Assembly: GCF_008727735.1 (NCBI RefSeq) | Contig: NZ_CP044227.1 | Location: 1,550,001-1,614,000 of the forward strand | Length of the DNA: 64,000 bases | DNA from: Flintibacter sp. KGMB00164 | GTDB taxonomy: Bacteria > Bacillota > Clostridia > Oscillospirales > Oscillospiraceae | Direction of reading: 5' to 3' | Shown: piece after piece, positions 34,741-42,126 of the stretch | Numbering within the stretch: the stretch's first letter is position 1 | Layout: every line of letters starts with the position of its first letter | Program-made: the position numbers and the translations under genes | Notes under the pieces: generated by a model | Database searches by the model: none | Seen by the model: only the letters and a program-made list of their open reading frames with translations | What the model was told of the DNA's origin: nothing

Positions 34741-35136
34741 CTAGAGGGAGCCCAGAATATCCAAAGGTAAGCAACTCAAAGGTAAGGTACAGAACTGGCT
34801 TGAAAAATGTAAATAATTTGTAAAATAGCACTCGCATTCAATGAGTGCCAGTTGACACATTCGAAAAAATGTTCTATAATATAAATGCCCTATGCGAAAG
34901 GCGTAGGGGAGGAATATTGTCGTCAACCCTTTCTTCATAATTTCTGCCAGTAGACTGCGCAGGAGTTCTTGGAGCTGGAGTGACTGATCATAAGCCCACC
35001 AGCTGGTGGCCGCCATCAGACACATCCAGTAGGCAATGACACAAGCTTCCCGCTCAATTGTATCACAGTTGAGCATTGCAATCTGGGCAGCCGGTTTCCT
35101 TAGACACACACCAAACAGGTGAAGCGGGAGGCTGCG
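34741..35136 (-). other. antisense open frame across the putative ncRNA
   Basis: Minus-strand frame without stop for 131 codons, running through the whole putative ncRNA and its promoter. No convincing ribosome-binding site or ATG begins it. Within 35018-35108 it is the only one of the six frames that stays open, and the two AGACACA repeats (35018, 35102) are in phase (84 bases). It may be the coding phase of an RT-made repeat gene, or chance. Confidence 0.3.
34852..34880 (+). promoter_or_regulatory. consensus promoter of the putative RT-associated ncRNA
   Basis: TTGACA (34852-34857), 17-base spacer, TATAAT (34875-34880): a perfect sigma-A promoter. Transcription would start near 34887, about 320 bases before the RT start codon. 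Confidence 0.85.
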
Positions 35137-35190
35137 TTAAAACGTATATCCGTCGACTAAGGGATGCTGCCCCCCGTGTCGACGGATATT
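34887..35190 (+). ncRNA. putative structured ncRNA template upstream of the reverse transcriptase
   Basis: No sense-strand gene is present. At the 5' end is a hairpin CCCTATGC-GAAAG-GCGTAGGG (34888-34908). In the middle an extended stem pairs CCAG/CTGG (35026-35029/35083-35086) and GCAATG/CATTGC (35033-35038/35074-35079) with inner hairpin GCTCAA/TTGAGC (35052-35057/35069-35074). GCTTCCCGC (35045) could pair alternatively with GCGGGAGGC (35124). The 3' end is a perfect 12-bp hairpin ATATCCGTCGAC/GTCGACGGATAT (35146-35157/35178-35189). Known DRT2 and DRT9 systems use such an upstream ncRNA as the RT template. Boundaries are estimates. Confidence 0.55.
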
Positions 35191-35209
35191 GCAATTTTGA
35201 GGAGTTGTT

Positions 35210-36574
35210 ATGACGAACCAAGAATGGCTGACCTCTGAAACTACGATAGAAAAAAGTCGAAGATCATATGCCCATTTTGACTGCCGGACAGATATTGCCC
35301 AGCAACGGGCCTATATATCGGTCCCGCAAAATATAGAGCGGCATGGGTTTTACCCATTTATTCATTATCAGAAGAAACAAGTTAAATTTAATAAAGAAAC
35401 CGGGCCCAAAGAGAAAACACGAGATATTTGTTATGCGTCACACATTGATCGCTGTATTTATCAGTACTATTGCTTCTTGCTGGGGAAGGATTATAACCAG
35501 CGCGTTACCAGAGATGGGCTGTCAAAAGTTGCTGTAGCATATCGGACGGATTTGCATGAAAACAACATTCATTTTGCTAAGCGGGTAATTCAATTTGTTC
35601 GTAGCAATTCTCCCTGCTACATTATGATAGGAGACTTTACTGGCTTTTTTGACCACCTGGACCATAAATATTTAAAAGAGCAATGGTGCTCATTGATGAG
35701 AGTGCCTAAACTTTCAAAAGATCACTATAAAGTATTTCGAAGTGTGACCCATTATAGTACGTGGGAGTTGTCTGATTTGTTATCCTTGAACGGCCTAAAG
35801 GATAACTGGACAGGACGTAGAACATTGAATTCTATGTTGCGTGTGCTGACACCAGAAGAATATAAGGCTAATTCAAATAGGGATCATATCAAGCGAAATC
35901 CAGATACATTTGGAATACCACAAGGTTCTCCAATCAGTGGACTACTTGCCAATGTCTATATGTTAGAGGTGGATAAGACGGTCAATGATTTGGTAACAGA
36001 ACAAAATGGCCTTTATATGCGGTATAGTGATGATTTTATTGTTGTGTTACCTGATGCTGGACCAACGACTCTCCAGATTCTTGAGGATGTATCAGCCAAG
36101 TTCAATAGTGTTCCTGGATTGACTTTGGAACCGAATAAGACTCAGTATTTCCGATATGAAAATACGCAGTTAGAGAACTGTGGGTCATTGTTTGGAGTAC
36201 CTTTGGAAGGACAAAAGAGATTCATCAACTTCCTTGGGTTTACTTTCGATGGAAAAACTGTATCAATTCGAATGAAAACATTGGGTAAATATTATTATCG
36301 AATGTACAGTAAGGTAAAGACGATACGGAAAAGCGGCAATTACTCTCCGAAAGGAAAGCATATTAGCAATAAAAATTTATATGCCCTGTATTCTATCAAA
36401 GGTGCGAGGGGGAGCCAAATTGTTCAAGAGAATGGGAGAAAAAAATGGCATTCAGGAAATTTCCTATCATATGTTCAGCGTGCAACTAAAGAATTTGGCT
36501 CAGATGAATCCATTGAAAGAGACACTAAGAACCACATGGCAAAAATAAGCAGAGCATTGAAGGGGAAAAAGTAA
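35210..36574 (+). CDS. defence-type (UG/DRT) reverse transcriptase
   Basis: A 454-residue reverse transcriptase. Motif A GDFTGFFDHLDH (residues 141-152), motif B GIPQGSPISGLLAN (235-248), the active site YSDDF (272-276), LEPNKTQ near 306 and NFLGF near 340. The N-terminus has SYAHFDCRTD, PFIHYQKK and the KTRDICYASHIDRCIYQYY block typical, as I recall, of UG2/UG3-like antiviral RTs. It has no maturase X domain, so it is not a group II intron protein, and no retron msr-msd or DGR variable repeat is evident. The start follows GAGGAG. An ncRNA-like region precedes it; DRT2-like is my best guess at subtype. Confidence 0.82.
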   Translation: MTNQEWLTSETTIEKSRRSYAHFDCRTDIAQQRAYISVPQNIERHGFYPFIHYQKKQVKFNKETGPKEKTRDICYASHIDRCIYQYYCFLLGKDYNQRVTRDGLSKVAVAYRTDLHENNIHFAKRVIQFVRSNSPCYIMIGDFTGFFDHLDHKYLKEQWCSLMRVPKLSKDHYKVFRSVTHYSTWELSDLLSLNGLKDNWTGRRTLNSMLRVLTPEEYKANSNRDHIKRNPDTFGIPQGSPISGLLANVYMLEVDKTVNDLVTEQNGLYMRYSDDFIVVLPDAGPTTLQILEDVSAKFNSVPGLTLEPNKTQYFRYENTQLENCGSLFGVPLEGQKRFINFLGFTFDGKTVSIRMKTLGKYYYRMYSKVKTIRKSGNYSPKGKHISNKNLYALYSIKGARGSQIVQENGRKKWHSGNFLSYVQRATKEFGSDESIERDTKNHMAKISRALKGKK

Positions 36575-36579
36575 ACACA

Positions 36580-36766
36580 AAATCTGTGCCGCGGAAAACA
36601 AAAAGGGAGGGCACCCCTTCTGAAACGGGGTACCCCTCCTGTGGTCAAACCAGAAACCTGTCTGTGGTATTTCTGTGGTCAGATGGAAAAGTGAATTTTT
36701 GGCTCTCAATTTTCGCAACAAAAAGTAAGAAAAAACCGCCATTTTCGTACGAAAATGGCGGTTTTT
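36580..36766. repeat. right copy of the long direct repeat
   Basis: Matches about 11405-11593 imperfectly, including CAGAAACC, GTCTGTGGTATTTCTGTGGTCAGATG and the hairpin AACCGCCATTTTC/GAAAATGGCGGTT (36734-36763), which also acts as terminator for the minus-strand tRNA. Confidence 0.7.
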
Positions 36767-36842
36767 TGGTCCGAGTGGCGGGATTTGAACCCACGGCCTC
36801 ATGGACCCGAACCATGCGCGCTACCAACTGCGCTACACCCGG
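36767..36842 (-). tRNA. tRNA-Pro (anticodon CGG)
   Basis: A 76-nt cloverleaf with encoded CCA: acceptor CCGGGTG/CACTCGG, D stem GCGC/GCGC, anticodon stem CATGG/CCATG with loop TTCGGGT, T stem GTGGG/CCCGC with loop TTCAAAT. The C-N-G start and A73 discriminator fit tRNA-Pro. Its 3' half is duplicated at 11594-11639. Confidence 0.96.
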
Positions 36843-36877
36843 ATGCTGATTGTCGTTTTCACGACCATAGCTTATAC

Positions 36878-36906
36878 ATTATAAATTTCTTCCCTGACGA
36901 TGTCAA
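36878..36906 (-). promoter_or_regulatory. promoter of tRNA-Pro
   Basis: On the minus strand TTGACA (36901-36906) and TATAAT (36878-36883) are 17 bases apart, ending 35 bases before the mature 5' end. Confidence 0.9.
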
Positions 36907-36971
36907 GAGGAATAATGGAATTCTCCATGGAATATCCTATTTTATCAAAAACATCAAAAGGGGGAGTGAGG

Positions 36972-38021
36972 ATGGAGCATACCAGCGCATCCTACCGCGT
37001 ATACCGGACAAGCGGCCGTTCCGCCGCCAGGCGGAACCGAGGCAATCAAAGCGGGCTCTCGCCCAAGGAGCGGGTGCGCCTGGTACAGCTGTGTGTGTGC
37101 CTGGTGCTGTTTCTGGCGGTGTTTGTGGGGAAGGGAGCCTTCCCGCAGCAGCTGGCCCAGATTCAAAACAAGCTGGTGTCGGCGCTGACGGCAGACACCG
37201 ACTTCCGCGCCGCTTTTTCTAAGTTGGGGGAGTCCCTGGGAACCCAGGACTCGGTGCTGGGGGAGCTGGAGGACTTCTGCGTGGAGGTCTTTGGCATCCA
37301 ACCTTCCGGGGCCGGTGACGATTTGGAGGGTCAAAGCCAGACTCAGCAGGAGCAGGCCTTTCTCAATGCCGGGGCCTCCTCCGCCGACCTGGCCGCCCAC
37401 TACCTGCGCCTGGAGGATATGCCTCAGGACTGGCTGAGCGGGGGAGATGCTGTGTCGGAGACCCCGGAGACAGCACCAGAGCCTCAGGCCCAAGCTCAGC
37501 CCGAGGCAGCGGCGGCCCAGCCGGAGGAGACCGTGCCGGCGGTAGGCACTGTGCTGCTGTCGGCAAACTACGAAGGCCCGGCACTGCCCAACAATTATAC
37601 GATGGATAAACTGTCCCTGGGAGCGCTGGAGACCGTCAATCCCATTCTGGGCCACCTCAACTCGGTGTACGGCTACCGGGACCACCCGGTGGACGGGGAG
37701 TATAAATTCCACAACGGAGTGGACATCGGTGGACAGATGGGGGACCCCATCGGCGCCTTTGCCGCCGGGACGGTGGAGTACATCGGCGAGAATGACGACC
37801 ACGGGCTGTATCTGCAGATCGACCACGGCAACGGCGTTAAGAGCTTCTATGCCCACTGCAGCAAGCTGTGTGTCTCCCAGGGCCAGACTGTGGCGGCAGG
37901 GGAGACGGTGGCCCTGGTTGGCTCCACCGGGGTGTCCACCGGCCCTCACCTGCATCTGGAGATCAAATGCAACGGGGTGCACGTGGACCCGGCCTACTAC
38001 GTCACCTTCCTTACCGACTGA
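36972..38021 (+). CDS. M23 peptidase-domain protein, SpoIVFA-like
   Basis: A 349-residue membrane-anchored protein: basic N-terminus, one membrane segment at about residues 36-56, a linker rich in Ala/Pro/Glu/Gln (about 170-205), and a LytM/M23 domain with HNGVDIGG near 251 and HLHLEI near 330. ATG 36972 follows GGGGGAGTGAGG. It abuts an M50 protease gene with the order and type of spoIVFA-spoIVFB, where FA holds FB in check during pro-sigma-K processing. M23 metal ligands appear kept, so it could also be a true endopeptidase or a SpoIIQ-like protein. Confidence 0.8.
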   Translation: MEHTSASYRVYRTSGRSAARRNRGNQSGLSPKERVRLVQLCVCLVLFLAVFVGKGAFPQQLAQIQNKLVSALTADTDFRAAFSKLGESLGTQDSVLGELEDFCVEVFGIQPSGAGDDLEGQSQTQQEQAFLNAGASSADLAAHYLRLEDMPQDWLSGGDAVSETPETAPEPQAQAQPEAAAAQPEETVPAVGTVLLSANYEGPALPNNYTMDKLSLGALETVNPILGHLNSVYGYRDHPVDGEYKFHNGVDIGGQMGDPIGAFAAGTVEYIGENDDHGLYLQIDHGNGVKSFYAHCSKLCVSQGQTVAAGETVALVGSTGVSTGPHLHLEIKCNGVHVDPAYYVTFLTD

Positions 38022-38624
38022 GTGCGTCTGGGCAGGGTAGAGGTCAGCGGCGGCTTTCTTTTGCTGCTGGCCTGGCTCAACTATACCGATACCCAGGGGC
38101 TGATCCCCCAGGCCGTTGTCTCCTGCGCCCTGCATGAGGGGGGACATTGGCTGGCCATCCAGGCCGTGGGCGGTAAGGTGAAGCGCATGCGGCTGGGAAT
38201 CGCGGGAGCGGAGATGGAGCTGGGCCGTCCTCTGTCCTACTCCAGAGAGGCGCTGTGCGCCCTGGCCGGGCCGGGGGTGAGCCTGGCTCTGGCCTGGCTG
38301 GGACATTTCCTGCCCGGCGGCGCTCTGTTTGCGGGCATCAACCTGGTGCTGGCCCTCTTTAACCTGCTGCCGGTAAGCGGCCTGGACGGAGGGAGGGTAC
38401 TCCACTGCGCCCTGTGCGCCCTGGCCGGACCGGAGGCAGCGGAGCGGACAGCCGGCTTTCTGGACGGATTTTTGGTAGGTGTACTGGTAGCCGGAGGGGT
38501 CATTTTGGCCTGGAAGGGGGGCAGCATCACCCTGCTTTTTACCGCAGGATGGCTATTTTCTTCCATTTGGCGTGAAAAGGAAGGAAAAAGGGGTTGCCAG
38601 ATAGGGGTGAAACGAGTAAAATAG
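38022..38624 (+). CDS. M50 site-2-type protease, SpoIVFB-like
   Basis: A 200-residue membrane metalloprotease. The zinc site HEGGH lies in a membrane segment (near residue 39) and the third ligand region NLLPVSGLDGGR is near residue 108. It starts at GTG directly after the stop of the M23 gene, so the two are translated together. SpoIVFB proteins cut pro-sigma-K in the mother cell; this one lacks an obvious C-terminal CBS domain, like short clostridial forms. The role is inferred from pairing. Confidence 0.85.
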   Translation: MRLGRVEVSGGFLLLLAWLNYTDTQGLIPQAVVSCALHEGGHWLAIQAVGGKVKRMRLGIAGAEMELGRPLSYSREALCALAGPGVSLALAWLGHFLPGGALFAGINLVLALFNLLPVSGLDGGRVLHCALCALAGPEAAERTAGFLDGFLVGVLVAGGVILAWKGGSITLLFTAGWLFSSIWREKEGKRGCQIGVKRVK

Positions 38625-38660
38625 TTCTACCGCGTCTCAAGATAGAACTGGGGGAACGAC

Positions 38661-40505
38661 ATGAATCGCACGCTGGAGCATATTTTGCCCAAAGTACAAA
38701 AACCTGCCCGCTACACGGGCGGAGAATATAACGCCGTGGTAAAAGACAAACGCACGGTAGACACCCGCTTTGCCCTTTGCTTTCCGGACACCTATGAGAT
38801 CGGCATGTCCAACCTGGGCTGCCGTATTTTGTACGGCCTGATGAACGAGCAGGAGGGGCTGTGGTGCGAGCGCTGCTACGCCCCCTGGGGAGATATGGAG
38901 GAGGAAATGCGCCGGGAGGGGTTGCTGCTCTACGCCCTGGAGAGCGGCGACCCTATTTCTGACTTTGATATCATCGGCTTCTCGCTGGGCTATGAGATGG
39001 CCTACACCAATGTCCTGAACATGCTGGACCTGGCGGGGCTGCCTCTGCGCAGCGAGCAGCGGCCGGAACTCACGCCTCTCATTGTGGCGGGCGGCACCTG
39101 CTGCTATAACCCGGAGCCTCTGGCCCCCTTCGTGGACCTGTTTGTCCTGGGTGAAGGGGAGGAGGTCACCCTGGAGTACATCGCCCTGTACCGCCAGGCC
39201 AAGGAGGAGTGCTGGAGCAAGGAGGAGTTTTTGCGGGAGGCTGCCCAGATCGAGGGTATCTACGTCCCGTCCTTCTATGAGCCCGTCTACCGTCCTGATG
39301 GCACCCTGGAGGAAATGCGCATCAAGGAGGGCTCCGGCGCGCCGGAGCAGGTGCGCAAGCGGGTGGTGCAGGACATGGACAAGGCCTACTTCCCGGTCAA
39401 GACCATCATCCCCTCCACTGAGATCGTCCACGACCGCGTCATGCTGGAGCTGTTCCGCGGCTGCATCCGTGGCTGCCGGTTCTGCCAGGCGGGCTATGTG
39501 TACCGTCCGGTGCGAAACCGCAATCCTCAGCTGCTGGCTGAGTACGGCAAGGCGGCCTGCCAGGATTCCGGCTACCAGGAGATGACCCTGTCCAGCCTCA
39601 GCTCCACCGACTACCCCTGCCTGCTGGAGCTGTGTGACGACCTGCTGGACTACTGCGCGCCTAAGGACATCGGCGTGTCCCTGCCCTCTCTGCGGGCAGA
39701 CACCTTCTCTATGAACCTCATGGAGCGCCTGCAGCGGGTACGCAAGGGCGGTTTGACCTTCGCCCCGGAGGCGGGCACCCAGCGTCTGCGCGACGCCATC
39801 AACAAGAACCTGCGGGAGGAGGACCTGCTGCAGTCCTGCCGCACCGCCTTCTCCGGCGGCTGGAGCGGCGTGAAGCTCTACTTCATGCTGGGCCTGCCCA
39901 CCGAGACCGACGAGGACGTGCTGGGCATCGCCGATCTGGCCCGGAAGGTATACCAGTGCTGGCGGGAGTGCACCCCCAACCGCGCCCGCGGGGTGCGCAT
40001 CACCGTGTCCACCTCCTGGTTTGTCCCCAAGCCCCACACCGCCTTCCAGTGGGACGCCCAGATCCCGGTGGAGGAGTACCAGCGTCGGGTGAACCTGCTA
40101 CGGGATGCTCTGAAGCGGGACCGTTCCATCACCTACAACTGGCATGACCCCCAGACCAGCTATCTGGAGGCCATCTTCTCCCGGGGCGACCGCCGCCTGG
40201 CCGACGTGCTGGAGCACGCCTGGCAGAACGGGGCCAAGTTCGACTCCTGGAGCGAGTATTTTAACTTCCAGCGCTGGATGGACGCCCTGTCCGCCTGCGG
40301 TCTGGACGGCGACTTCTACGCCCACCGGGAGCGGCCCCGGGACGAGGTATTCCCCTGGTGCCGCATCGACCCCATGGTCACCCCCGCCTTCCTGTGGCAT
40401 GAGCGGGAGCTGTGCTACCAGTCCCAGACCACCCCGGACTGCCGCACCCGCTGTTCCGGCTGTGGAGCCAACCGCCTGCTGAAAGGAGGGGTGTGCAATG
40501 GCTGA
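38661..40505 (+). CDS. B12-binding-domain radical SAM protein (TIGR03960 type)
   Basis: A 614-residue protein. The N-terminal Rossmann-like domain (about 1-190) resembles B12-binding folds but lacks a clear cobalamin His motif. The radical SAM cluster site is RGCIRGCRFC near residues 266-275, followed by FAPEAGTQRLRDAIN near 371. The end carries a Cys-rich tail (CRTRCSGCGAN). The next gene overlaps by 8 bases and encodes the partner DUF2344 protein. Together they are thought to modify an RNA or protein target that is not known. Confidence 0.9.
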   Translation: MNRTLEHILPKVQKPARYTGGEYNAVVKDKRTVDTRFALCFPDTYEIGMSNLGCRILYGLMNEQEGLWCERCYAPWGDMEEEMRREGLLLYALESGDPISDFDIIGFSLGYEMAYTNVLNMLDLAGLPLRSEQRPELTPLIVAGGTCCYNPEPLAPFVDLFVLGEGEEVTLEYIALYRQAKEECWSKEEFLREAAQIEGIYVPSFYEPVYRPDGTLEEMRIKEGSGAPEQVRKRVVQDMDKAYFPVKTIIPSTEIVHDRVMLELFRGCIRGCRFCQAGYVYRPVRNRNPQLLAEYGKAACQDSGYQEMTLSSLSSTDYPCLLELCDDLLDYCAPKDIGVSLPSLRADTFSMNLMERLQRVRKGGLTFAPEAGTQRLRDAINKNLREEDLLQSCRTAFSGGWSGVKLYFMLGLPTETDEDVLGIADLARKVYQCWRECTPNRARGVRITVSTSWFVPKPHTAFQWDAQIPVEEYQRRVNLLRDALKRDRSITYNWHDPQTSYLEAIFSRGDRRLADVLEHAWQNGAKFDSWSEYFNFQRWMDALSACGLDGDFYAHRERPRDEVFPWCRIDPMVTPAFLWHERELCYQSQTTPDCRTRCSGCGANRLLKGGVCNG

Positions 40506-41163
40506 CCGTCTGCTCTTTTCCAAGACCGGCCGGGCCAAGTATATCTCCCACCTGGATCTGATGCGCACCTTCCAGCGGGCCTTCACCCGGGCTGGCATCG
40601 AAATTAAGCACACCCAGGGTTTCCACAAGCACCCCTTCGTGTCCATCGCCCTGCCCCTGTCGGTGGGCTACTCCAGCCAGTGTGAAATTCTGGAGTTTGG
40701 CCTGGTGGGGGGAGCCACCGCCGAGGAGGTTCCCGCCCGGCTCACTGCGGCCATGCCTGAGGGCATCATCATTCACCAGTGCTACCCCGCCGAGCGTAAG
40801 CTCAAGGAACTGGCCTATGTGAACTACATCATCAATTTTGAGTACTCTGAGGGCCGTCCTCAGGCCTCGGAACCCGCCATGCGGGAACTGCTGAGCCGGG
40901 AGAGCCTGGTGATGCAGAAGAAGTCCAACAAGTCCAAAAAGGGCTACACCGAGGTGGATCTCATTCCGCTCATCAAGGGCTTCAATCTGGAGTGCCAGAG
41001 TGACACCCTCACCCTGGACGCGGTGCTGTGCGCCCAGAATCCGGGACTCAACCCGGAGCTCATCCGGGCGGCCTTCTGTCAGGCCTACCCCGAGTATGCC
41101 CCCGATTTTGTCACCTTCCACCGCCGTGAGGTACTGGATATCGACGGAAAACCGTTTAGATGA
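40498..41163 (+). CDS. TIGR03936 family radical SAM-associated protein (DUF2344)
   Basis: A 221-residue cytoplasmic protein beginning with RLLFSKTGRAKYISHLDLMR and TQGFHKHPFVSIALPLSVG, both hallmarks of DUF2344. It overlaps the radical SAM gene and in some genomes is fused to it, so both act in one complex. Function unresolved. Confidence 0.92.
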   Translation: MADRLLFSKTGRAKYISHLDLMRTFQRAFTRAGIEIKHTQGFHKHPFVSIALPLSVGYSSQCEILEFGLVGGATAEEVPARLTAAMPEGIIIHQCYPAERKLKELAYVNYIINFEYSEGRPQASEPAMRELLSRESLVMQKKSNKSKKGYTEVDLIPLIKGFNLECQSDTLTLDAVLCAQNPGLNPELIRAAFCQAYPEYAPDFVTFHRREVLDIDGKPFR

Positions 41164-41185
41164 TGGCTTCTTTCTCCCCACGGGG

Positions 41186-41214
41186 TTGTCAAACGCCCGG
41201 GGGAGTGGTATAAT
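41186..41214 (+). promoter_or_regulatory. promoter of yebC
   Basis: TTGTCA (41186-41191), 17-base spacer, TATAAT (41209-41214), 42 bases before the start codon. Confidence 0.85.
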
Positions 41215-41256
41215 ACCTCCGCTATTTGAACCGAAAAAAGAGAAGGGAACGATACT

Positions 41257-41982
41257 ATGTCCGGACATTCCAAGTGGCACAATATTCAAAAGACCAAGGG
41301 CGCGGCCGACGCCAAGCGCTCTCAGATTTTTACCAAGATCGCCCGTGAGATGATCGTGGCCGTCAAGACCGGCGGCAGCGGCGATCCCGCCAACAACTCC
41401 CGCCTGGCCGCCGTCATCGCCAAGGCCAAGGCTGCCAACATGCCCAACGACAACATCAAGCGCACCATCGACAAGGCTCTGGGCGCGGGCAACACCGACA
41501 ACTTCGAGAGCGTGGTGTACGAGGGCTACGGCCCCAACGGCGTGGCCGTCATCGTGGACGCTCTGACCGATAACCGCCAGCGCACTGCCCCCGAAGTGCG
41601 TCACCTGCTGGACAAGTACGGCAAGGGCCTGGGCGCCACCGGCTGCGTGTCCTGGAGCTTTGACCGCAAGGGCGTCATCGTCCTGGACAGCGAGGACCTG
41701 GACGAGGATACCGTAATGATGGACGCTCTGGAGGCCGGTGCCGACGATATGCAGGCCGACGACGAGGTCTTTGAGATCTACACCGATCCCGACGCTTTCC
41801 CCGCCGTCTCCGAGGCTCTGGAGGCCAAGGGCTACACCTTCCTGGAGGCTTCCGTGCAGATGGTGCCTCAGAACTACGTCAAGCTCACCGACGAGGCCGA
41901 CATCAAGAACATGGAGAAGCTCATCGACGCTCTGGAGGACAACGACGACGTTCAGAACGTTTACCACAACTGGGAGCAGTAA
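41257..41982 (+). CDS. yebC: YebC/PmpR family protein
   Basis: A 241-residue cytoplasmic protein. It starts with the invariant MSGHSKWHNIQKTKGAAD and has NMPNDNIKRTIDKA near residue 65 and YEGYGPNGVA near 88. Family members were described as DNA-binding regulators and, more recently, as helpers that relieve ribosome stalling. Full length; the acidic C-terminal half is typical. It has its own promoter and terminator. Confidence 0.97.
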   Translation: MSGHSKWHNIQKTKGAADAKRSQIFTKIAREMIVAVKTGGSGDPANNSRLAAVIAKAKAANMPNDNIKRTIDKALGAGNTDNFESVVYEGYGPNGVAVIVDALTDNRQRTAPEVRHLLDKYGKGLGATGCVSWSFDRKGVIVLDSEDLDEDTVMMDALEAGADDMQADDEVFEIYTDPDAFPAVSEALEAKGYTFLEASVQMVPQNYVKLTDEADIKNMEKLIDALEDNDDVQNVYHNWEQ

Positions 41983-42015
41983 CCTACTTTTTTCGAGAAA
42001 AAAGTAGGCAAAAAA
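41983..42015 (+). terminator. terminator of yebC
   Basis: 12-bp stem CCTACTTTTTTC/GAAAAAAGTAGG with a 2-base loop directly after the stop codon. The T-run lies inside the stem. Confidence 0.75.
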
Positions 42016-42060
42016 GCTTCCTGCAAAGCTTCGCTTTGCCTCTGCTTCATAAGGCAAAAC

Positions 42061-42092
42061 ACAGGGACCCGCCAACCGGCGGGTCCCTGTTT
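42061..42092. terminator. bidirectional hairpin between yebC and the PepSY gene
   Basis: Perfect 13-bp stem ACAGGGACCCGCC/GGCGGGTCCCTGT, 4-base loop, with TTTCG on the plus side. Confidence 0.8.
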
Positions 42093-42126
42093 CGTTATCT
42101 GTCTCTCTTTGCCGCTTGATGGACAC

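Noticed and set aside
35210-36574. Reverse transcriptase as a group II intron or DGR enzyme
   Set aside because: No maturase X/endonuclease domain, no intron-like 5'/3' boundaries, and no template/variable repeat pair or target gene found nearby.
35210-36574. Reverse transcriptase as a retron
   Set aside because: Protein is longer than usual retron RTs and I see no msr-msd pair of inverted repeats of the a1/a2 type flanking the ncRNA; kept as a less likely option.
36954-38405. 483-codon minus-strand frame opposite the SpoIVF-like pair
   Set aside because: Low-complexity His/Gly/Gln-rich shadow of Ala/Pro-rich coding sequence on the plus strand.
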